Assembly (NCBI RefSeq): GCF_000611645.1
Contig: NW_014013338.1
Span: forward strand, 1 to 31,571
Source of the DNA: Monoraphidium neglectum
Lineage: Eukaryota > Chlorophyta > Chlorophyceae > Sphaeropleales > Selenastraceae
Direction of reading: 5' to 3'
DNA: 31,571 nucleotides
Below the pieces are notes generated by a model, which was not told the DNA's origin, did not search any database, and saw only the letters and a program-made list of their open reading frames with translations. Position numbers and translations under genes: made by a program. Below are positions 24,124 to 31,571 of the stretch, piece by piece (position 1 is the stretch's first letter; every line of letters starts with the position of its first letter).

Positions 24124-27100
24124 ATGCCTCATCGCACACCTGCAGGATGCACCCTCAACAGATGCGCTTGTTGTTCCCGAGCGACGGGCACGCACCATTG
24201 CCGCACGACGGCTGCGCGGTCGTGGCTGCTGGCCGTCATGGCGGCCCTCTTGTATTCGGCCCCTGCAGCTGCGCAGGGGTTGATTCCCGACAAAAGCCTC
24301 GGAAGCTCAGATGGCTACGCAAGCCTGATGGCAATCTACGGGAACAGCAAAAGCTTCAAAAATGCCTACAAGGTGCGCCGCCCCGGCGCGGCGGCCCGGC
24401 CAGCAGCCCACGGGAAGTCAATGGCAGCCCCCACATCAAGCCCCTCGCGCAGCCATGTTTGACGCACGAACGCCGCCGTTGCTGCCGGACGAGCATGGCC
24501 GCTTTTAACGCTTTCTACTGACTAGCCCTCAACCTCCTCTACGGGCCTGCACCCCGCCAGCTGAACCGGAACGGTGCGTGCAGCGCACAAGGCAATTCCC
24601 TGTGTGCCTCATCGGGCAATCCAGACGACACCGCGGCCCTCACAGTAGCGGCGGGCCCCTCCAGCTTTGATAGCCGCAACCCCAGCAGCACGGCTGGAAT
24701 ACCACTGATGCCCCCGGTCCGCAATCAGGGGGGGTGTTCTGCCTGCACATCCTTCGCGCTGGTGAGGCGTTACTTAGCAGGCCGGCACACCCGTCTGGGT
24801 GCTTACTTGACATTATTGGGTGGCCGGCACGCGCGCCGCATGACAAGTTCAGGTGCGGATACCTTTGATTTAGGATTGCCAAACAGATGCGCGGCGTGAC
24901 CGCCCCCACAAAACCGCTCGCAGGCGGCTGCGGGCGAGGCCGCCGTGAGTGCGGCACTGCGGAAACCCGCGACCAATCGACGGTGGAGCGTGCAGGTGCG
25001 TGAGGGCGGACCCATACATCCCTTTGGGATTCTCATGCTTGCTTCTTGGAGGAGTGTGGCGCAGGGCAGAGCCAGGCAGCGCTCGTGGAGTCCACCATTC
25101 ACAAGCTAGCATGTGTGCAGTTTCATGGCACACCACGCCGTGCCAGTGCCAGTGCCAGCGCTGCTTCGGTGATAACGCCAGCGTTTTCGTTGTCACATGC
25201 AGGACCTCCATTTCTGTGGGAGCGGCGGTGGCGACAATGAAGATGAGGTTAAGAGCTGCCGGGCTTCTGCCAAGTCAGCGCAGGATGCAGTGAAGGCGTT
25301 CATGAGTGTGAGGACGAGCTCTGGCTTGCAAGGACGCTGGCCGGGCAGCGCAACGGAGCAGCGACGGCTCGCGTGCAGGGGCAAGAAGCGCATTTCCTTG
25401 TGCTTGCGGCAAGTCAGGTTTACGCAGTGGTCGGTGGTTAGGATGCATGTTGCGCGTGCTTGTAGCTGAAAGCCACAAGTGCCTTGTGTCGTCTGCCAGT
25501 CTGTCTGCCTTGCCCCTCACAACTCACACGCCCTGAATCCTTCCTCTGCCATGCATTCATGTCAGGCTATGAAAGGCCAAGGGCGGAGTGTGAAGGGTGT
25601 TGTTGTGGAAAAGTGCCTCCCATACGATGCTGAGTCGGCGCCCCAGGACAGCTTGTGCTCCTACAAATGCCAAGATCTGGATCCAGATCTTGCCAAGGGC
25701 TCCTTCAAGTGCGGCCCAGCTGCGTGTTGCAAAGCTTGTTCGCATCGCGATTTGATCCAGCCATGGCAGCTCTTGTGATTTTGTACAGAGTATTGCCTAG
25801 CCCCTGTGTATTGTTGATGTGCAGGCCACCTGTGTTGGCCGAAGGTGGGCGCCGCCTGCCGACTTACGGCCGTGTTCCCGGCCTGCTTGGGCCCGCTCAC
25901 TGCTCCCTAAACCTGACCAACCGCTACACCAGGTTCATTCAGCTGTTGACACCGTGGGAGATCCAGAGACACATACAGACCTGGTGGGGCAGCTGCCCGT
26001 CCAACCTTGGTTCGGTGATGCATGCGCTGCACACGCCCTGATGTACGCAGGCAGGGTCGCCCCGCCCGCTTTGAGCAGGCAAGCACGCGCTTACATGCCA
26101 GGCTGTGAGCCTTCCTACAGCCCCCTTACACTGGTGGGATCCCGGTGTCACCCGCTTCGCAGGGGCGCTGTCATGACGCGCCTGGACGTTTACTCAGACT
26201 TCAGGCCCTTCTTCCAAGCCAACCCTTCCGGGGTCTACATGGGGCCTGACAAAACTTCAGCCCTGACGGATCGCCACGCTGTGCTGCTCGTTGGTGCGGC
26301 GACCGATGTGTCCAGGGGCACTCATGTTCGGCCATTGCAACATACAGGGCTGCTTGTGGGCGCACCATGCTTGCGTGCCATGCACATGCGCTGTGTGTAG
26401 GAATGCCAAGAGAACCTGTTGATCCAGTCCTGATGACCATTCATTCTAGATTTTCTTTCCACCTGCTTTTCCCCCATCATGTGCTTGGTGCAGGGTACGA
26501 CAATGTGCAAGGTGCGGCTTGCTGCCTCGTGGCTTCACCAGTAATGCTGCTTGTGGCAGCAATTGCCAGCCAGCGGCACTTTGTATCTGGAGTGATCTTC
26601 TGTCCCTCGCATTCCAAGCGACTCCCCTGCCACCGCCCAAACCTCTGGCACAGAGCGCTGGTTAATTCGCAATTCTTGGGGTCCAGGTAGGCAGGCTGGT
26701 AGGACTGAGCTCATTAACTAATGCACCTCAAATGGCACTGCAGAACGCCCCTCGCTTGCACTGGACGTCCTGGCCCGACGTGCCCTGCCAACCCGTCATG
26801 TTGCTCACCCGTCCGGCTACGCAACACCTTTTCTTTTCTAGGCTGGGCCATGGAGGGATACGGCTGGGTGTCTTACAAGGCTACGCTCACCGCCATCGGC
26901 GCGCCAGGAGACACGTGAGCGCTCGCCTGATGAAGTTCGCAGAGCCCCCACCCCGACGTGACCGCCTCTGCGTCTTGCCGCTGCCGCATACCACTTGCCG
27001 CTTTGGGCTGCCTCAACACAGGTGTTGAGGCCTCGCCTTGCAACGAGGGTTCTGGTGGCTTCCCTGGGTCGTCCTGTTTGTGAGGCGGGGCGCCCCCGGG

Positions 27101-28270
27101 CTGCCTAGTCACTCAACATGCCTGAATCCCGCAGGTACGGCCTTTATTTTTATCCGGCCAATCCGCCAATGCTGCCCTACACTCTGGCGCCATCGCCCAA
27201 CAAGAAAGGTATGCCTCCTCATTATGTGCAAGTATTTCAGATCGCAGCGCCGCACTCGGCTGCTGGCGCACTGCGGTGTTCGGCCAAGCATCTGCAGCAA
27301 CGCGAGCCCGCGGCTTGTTTGATGCGCGACGCACCCACGCAGGCTGCTGGTTGGTGCAGCCGCCGCCCAACACCTGGGTGGCAACTCTGGCGACGACTCT
27401 GGAAGTGACGCCGCGTGACATCCTGCTCGAAAGCCTTGCGCAAATCTCAGGTCTGGGCCTGCCTGCGTGCACCGCAATAGATTGCGTATCGGGACGGGCG
27501 TAATGTGTTGCCAAGCTGGCTGGCTGGCTTGATGCAGGCAGCCCCGCCGTGCGCCTCGTCTTACTTTCCAGGCGCACACCCCAACTCGCCCTGCCTGCTG
27601 CGGTCTAATCCTAGAAACAAAATTGCGCTCTCTATGCTCCTTCTCAACACTCACCCATGCACACACACACACACACACGCACGCGCGCGCTCTCTCCCCA
27701 GAGCCAGACCAGCTCCTGGATGGCAAGACTGTTTTGGTCTGCAGCATCAAACAGTCCATCCTGGACCGAACGCAACGATCCGGCCAACTACCAGCGCCGC
27801 CCAAGCCGCTTGACCTGCCGCGGCCGGTGCCGCTTGAGAAACCGTCTGTGACCACACTGCCACCCGCGCAAACCGGGCCCCCCTACCTTGGCGCGTGGGC
27901 GGGCGTCGTCAGCTGTGATGTGACGGGCTCATTTCTGGGACAGGGCACAAAGCTTAACACTCAAGCTGTGTTCTCCCTTGACAGCGGCACACTGCGCTTG
28001 AAAGCGTCAGACTACGAGCCCGACTTCAATTGCAGGTTTGAATGGGCGGCGGAGTGCACGGCGGAGGGCGCGTGCGGCGGCGGGGGCACGACCATTGTGT
28101 GCCAAAACGTGAAAGCAGCGGCGTGGGTTGCGCGGTGCGGGGAGGTGCCGTACCCGCAGGTGTCCCGGGCCGTCTTTTGCGCCAAGGCGGGCGTGCTGGG
28201 GTTGTCCGAATATTCCCCCACGTGTTCTCCGGCCAGTGGCGAGTACAAACGGCCACTGAGCCGTGGCTAG
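24124..28270 (+). CDS. Secreted papain-family (C1A) cysteine protease with LysM-like and eight-Cys domains
   Basis: Exons: 24124-24372, 24561-24761, 24924-24995, 25203-25307, 25566-25708, 25933-25983, 26163-26293, 26494-26511, 26654-26686, 26842-26914, 27135-27208, 27343-27450, 27702-28270. All phases agree, giving 608 residues. A hydrophobic segment at residues 32-50 (SWLLAVMAALLYSAPAAA) is the signal peptide; its long N-terminal region makes the start at 24124 uncertain. The catalytic set is complete: Gln139 and Cys145 in VRNQGGCSACTSF, His312 in DRHAVLLVGYD, Asn330 in WLIRNSWGPGWAMEGYGW. The blocks SVQDLHFC, CSYKC, WEIQRHIQTWG and TRLDVYSDFRPFF are typical of algal C1A enzymes. No I29 inhibitor prodomain is evident. 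Residues about 391-433 (NTWVATLATTLEVTPRDILL, then LLDGKTVLVC) fit a LysM glycan-binding domain. Residues 481-600 are the eight-Cys domain shared with the gene next door. A cell-wall or extracellular protease is inferred. Confidence 0.85.
27659..27690. repeat. CA/CG microsatellite in intron
   Basis: About 20 bases of CA repeat followed by CG repeat lie just before the last acceptor (CAG ending at 27701) of the protease gene, next to its polypyrimidine tract. Confidence 0.85.
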
Positions 28271-29600
28271 TTTGCGCAGCTTTTGTAAGGTGTGTGCCCA
28301 AAAGCGCCCCTGTGGATTTCAGCTGCTTCATCACGCCTGCCTTCCCGCTGAGACGCTCAGTTTCCTGCCTTCACTGATGAGTCGGCGGATAGGTTGTGGC
28401 CCTTTCACGCAGGGTTAATTGTGACAATGGTCATTGCCTCTGTGTACCCACATGTAATGGTTGCGTGCAGGCTTGCCAACTCAACAGTTCCTGCTTTGGT
28501 GACCAGTTGTTGCAAATCTTCTTGCTGGTTTTCCGCTCTGCTTCTCGTCAACGCCTCACCCTCTCCGTTTGAGTATCGTTTTCACTCCCAATTTCACACC
28601 CACACAAATCCACATCACACGTATCACATCTGTCCACGTCATCATTTGCATGACGCTCGCTGAATTCCACGCCTTTTGAAGTATGGATCTATGAAATTGC
28701 CTGTTTGCTTGCTCAATCCACTCGCCCTTGTGTGTAGCAAACAAAATCCTTGCAAATGGTCGCTTGTTGTGCCCAACCGCCCTGGGCATTGCTCATCAAG
28801 TCATGAACAGCAGGGTCTGAAGACGGCGTAGAGCTTGCACCAGGCCGCAAGCAGGTGCTGGCGTTTTACTTCAAAACACAAACCTGAAAATCCAGAGCCG
28901 TAATGCCTATCTTAATCCACAAAAGTCACGGCAGCTCTGCTTAAAGGCGGCTGTAGCACATGCTGCTGGAGACCACGGGTAGGCGAAGAGCACGCTCAGT
29001 CGTGCCGTTTTCATGCATTGCCCGGGGCCGTTGCTGTACATGCTGTGATGAGCTGATTGGAAGTTGACCCCTTTCCCAGCGACACATGGCCTTGCCCGTT
29101 GGGCGCTCAGGCACCCTCCTGTCTTGTCAACCTGTGTCTTCAAGTGCTTCCAATCGGTTTGCGCAGCGTGCTTGCAGTTGTTCTTGCTGCCACCTCCATC
29201 AAATCAGCATAAAATTGTGCTTGGATGTGTTATTGGGTAGCTTACTTTCCTTCGGGGGCTGCTGGTGTATTGTGGCCCCTGATCAAGTGATTTGATACGC
29301 AGATTTAGGGAAACAGTGACGTCCATAGGTCCTCTCCGCATTGGCTGCTGCTTGCCTGTGGTTGCGTGCAAATAAATGTACACAAGGGGTGAAATTACAC
29401 AAAGCACACTGTCAGCTGCCTGGGGCGGCGCCAGGTGCTTGTCGGTTGAGTGCTGAATGTGCAGACCGCTCATTGCCTCCTGCCGGCCGGCTTGCCTGGA
29501 GCGTTTTGGCCAGACTTCGTTGTGCATTTGTGCAGCTGCGAGCCAGTGCTTCCCAACCTGAAATTGCAGCGCTCTGCTGCCCGGCGCCACAACAAGCCGT
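28271..29600. other. 3' region of protease gene and non-coding spacer
   Basis: GC content falls and no frame on either strand shows third-position bias or a recognisable domain. A TGTAA pentamer, the usual chlorophyte poly(A) signal, occurs at 28453-28457, about 185 bases after the protease stop, and is a reasonable candidate. Another TGTAA at 28284 is probably too close to the stop codon. Confidence 0.5.
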
Positions 29601-29607
29601 TCCGGAG

Positions 29608-29615
29608 CTATATAG
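29608..29615 (+). promoter_or_regulatory. Possible TATA box
   Basis: CTATATAG lies about 33 bases before the ATG of the small candidate gene at 29648. The motif stands out from its surroundings, but only spacing supports its role. Confidence 0.3.
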
Positions 29616-29642
29616 TTACAACGAAGAACCACATCCCGCACG

Positions 29643-29677
29643 CCCCTATGGCTGGCCCGAGCCCCTATGGCTGGCCC
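29643..29677. repeat. 19-bp direct repeat
   Basis: CCCCTATGGCTGGCCCGAG is followed directly by a second partial copy of 16 bases. It covers the start codon of the small candidate gene at 29648. Confidence 0.8.
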
Positions 29678-29923
29678 TGTGCGGTGGCAGCGGCGCCGCC
29701 GGTGTCGCGGCCCTGGGGCAAGGCTGTCGGCGGGTCGCTTGCCTTGGTGTGCGACCGGTCGTCCTCCACTGGCCGGTCGACCCTCATGGCCTCGGCCAGT
29801 GACGCGGTGCCGCGATCACCCTGCTGCGCGTCCTGCAGCGCGTGTGGCAGGGGCGGGGGGCGGGCAGGGCGGGTCTGGGAGGCGGGGCGGCGAGTGCCTG
29901 TGCTGGCGCACATGGACTTATAG
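29648..29923 (+). CDS. Weak candidate small gene, unidentified
   Basis: This 91-residue frame starts MAGPSPYGWPCAVAAAPP and has high G/C at third positions for its first 70 or so codons, unlike the DNA on either side. It lies just after a TATA-like motif. No domain is recognised, and the C-terminal part (Gly/Arg-rich) looks less convincing, so it may splice onward or not be a gene at all. The antisense frame at 29665-29913 is also open. Confidence 0.25.
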   Translation: MAGPSPYGWPCAVAAAPPVSRPWGKAVGGSLALVCDRSSSTGRSTLMASASDAVPRSPCCASCSACGRGGGRAGRVWEAGRRVPVLAHMDL

Positions 29924-30980
29924 GGGTTGCACGAGTGGACCTGGTTGCGTGGATGCCCTAGGCGTGCCTCACCACTCCTGGTGACAGAACGGGGTGCTCG
30001 CCCTTGCTCTCCATGTCGAACTGCTCGCGGTCACGAACCACACCTTTGAATCTGATGTGCCAGTGATGCACGCTGCCTTCCTGATTAAAACGACTGCTGA
30101 TCGACGGAAATCGAGCTGGTGTATCCGGGCCCTCAACGTGCAAATGATCAGACAGTCGCTGCGGCGAAGGGTCGTGATGACATCATCAACTTCACAACTC
30201 CAACTGCAGGCACTTGCGACGCATTCAAGCGTGCCTTCCCATGCCGTATTTTTATATCCCGCTGTCCTGGTATATCTCATTGCTGTGTTCTTTGCTCCCT
30301 GCTTGAGCTGCCCAGAACATCGACATGATTGCTGTACAGTGGCGATCGTACGCCTGCCAGCTTGCACACACCAGCCCTCAAAGCGCCCCAGCCCTGCTGC
30401 CCATGAATGTGTGTAGCCACGCAAGCCTTATATCACAGCCAACCTTTTTCATGCACGTGCAAAGGCAACACAGCAAGACAAGCACAGGTCCAAGCACCAA
30501 GCCAGGATGCGCAACTGGACTGCTTGGAAGCCACTGCAACGCGTGGTGGGGCGGCCAATGCACCATCGGTCGACACTGGAGGGATTTCTGGCAAGTATAG
30601 AGGGGACACGGGGCAGGAGAGCGATCCTACCATCTTGGGCCAATATTTTTGAGAAACTTCTACCTGCAGCAGCCGGCCCAGCACGCGCACGTAGGACTCA
30701 GGCGTTGTGCTGTGGGTGGCAAAGCAAGAGTTTGCTCAACTCGGCCCGTGCAATGCAGGTGGTTGGGCAAAGAGGCACGTGCGCGCCAGGAATGACACAA
30801 ATGCGGCACATGCGGCATCTTCAGAAGGTAACCCCCAGCAAGGGAGGCCTACCACTCAAACACACAAAATCCGCCCAGGCTTGCACGTGCCCTATCAGGC
30901 CAGCCGCACAGCCGCGCCGTCGGTGCAGTGGGTGCACGCCGCCGCCGCGACACCTACCCGAGCGCACCGTCTCGGCGTCT
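29924..30980. other. Non-coding or unresolved stretch
   Basis: Several frames of 60-150 codons are open on both strands, but none shows third-position bias, a start context or a recognisable domain. It probably holds the 3' UTR of the minus-strand gene ending at 30981 and spacer DNA. Confidence 0.5.
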
Positions 30981-31571
30981 TCAGTTCCTGCGCCTTGGCT
31001 GGAAGAAGGCGTGGGTGGCCTTGAGCTTGGCCGCGCGGCGGGCGTAGGGGCGCTGGGCGGCGGGCGCACGCCTGTATGCGGCGGCCGCAGCGCGGCGCTG
31101 CGCCACCATCTCGGGCACGCGGCGCTCCAGGGAGCGCGCGGCAGCCTGCTGCTCCTCGGCCTGCGAGGGTTTTTCAGCGAAGGGCGGGCGGAGCGATACT
31201 TTGAAGCATGCGCAAGCTCATTTTGTCAGCTGTTGATTAGGCTTTGCCTGTAGGACGCACCCTCAGAAAGCGGAGGTAGCAAAGCATCCTTCGGGTGAAA
31301 ACGATGCCCGCCCCTGGCACTGGCGCTTTCTAGCGCTCCACTTCAAATCCACACATGCCCTCTCGCTTGTGCGCGCGCCCCGTCCTGTCACCGCTGGAGC
31401 GGACGCGCGGGCTGCGGCAGGGTGCCCCGTCGCACCTGCATCTGCCTCGCGGCGCTGAAGATTTCCTTGTCGTCCCCAGGGCGCACCCCCAGGTGCACGT
31501 GGCCGAGGTCATCCATGTACAGGACCTCGCGGCCGGCGTCCTCCTGGGCGGCCGGCTCCGCGGCGGCCGCG
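30981..31571 (-). CDS. Unidentified protein, C-terminal part, two exons, enters from right edge
   Basis: Minus-strand exons 31571-31436 (incomplete at the window edge) and 31160-30981 join in phase 0 across a GTGCGA...CAG intron. They encode about 104 residues ending FFQPRRRN and a TGA stop. The first exon reads acidic and then structured (REVLYMDDLGHVHLGVRPGD, KEIFSAARQMQ). The second is Ala/Arg-rich and probably helical (AEEQQAAARSLERRVPEMVA), with a basic tail (YARRAAKLKATHAFF). Codon third positions are strongly G/C. I do not recognise the family. The basic end could bind nucleic acid or be a targeting tail, but this is guesswork. Confidence 0.6.

Noticed and set aside
25824..25931. Earlier acceptor for the protease exon at 25824
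   Set aside because: It keeps the frame but inserts 36 residues with no family counterpart. The acceptor at 25931-25932 gives the expected LAKGSFK to WEIQRHI spacing.

Overview
The window is nuclear DNA from a green alga, most likely a GC-rich chlorophyte of Chlorella/Coccomyxa type (Trebouxiophyceae); the lineage is inferred, not proven. Genes are broken into many short exons by 100-400 bp introns. Most donors read GTGAGN or GTGCGN, coding third positions are strongly G/C, CAG and CA/GT microsatellites are frequent, and there is one run of Ns from a draft assembly. Exon models below were built by hand from splice signals, reading phase and protein-family conservation.

Layout. (1) Left edge to 216: the start of an unidentified minus-strand gene leaving the window. 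(2) 1633-5353, plus: a 12-exon malic enzyme of NADP-dependent type with a TATA box about 190 bp upstream. (3) 6099-20740, plus: one very large gene of about 22 exons, roughly 3,040 residues. It starts with a DNA cytosine-5 methyltransferase-like domain and continues through a PWWP-like segment, five short CXXC-like zinc modules, a Tudor-like domain, several polyglutamine tracts and an acidic tail. Motif I (SAM binding) is intact, but the catalytic proline-cysteine, the ENV motif and the QRR motif are all altered, so it looks like a chromatin-reader pseudoenzyme. The N gap at 17531-17678 lies in this gene and appears spurious, because both flanks are the same 37 bases and merging them keeps the frame.

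(4) 21835-23727, minus, and 24124-28270, plus: a head-to-head pair separated by 396 bp. The first is a secreted protein with a Cys-rich N-terminus, a Pro/Ala/Lys linker and a C-terminal eight-cysteine domain. The second is a secreted papain-family (C1A) cysteine protease followed by a LysM-like segment and the same eight-cysteine domain. A shared domain plus a shared promoter region suggests a common extracellular or cell-wall role. (5) 28271-30980 is mostly non-coding, with one weak small-gene candidate. (6) 30981 to the right edge: the 3' end of an unidentified minus-strand gene.

The strongest candidates for something undescribed are the methyltransferase-derived reader protein and the eight-cysteine domain shared by the divergent protease/secreted-protein pair.
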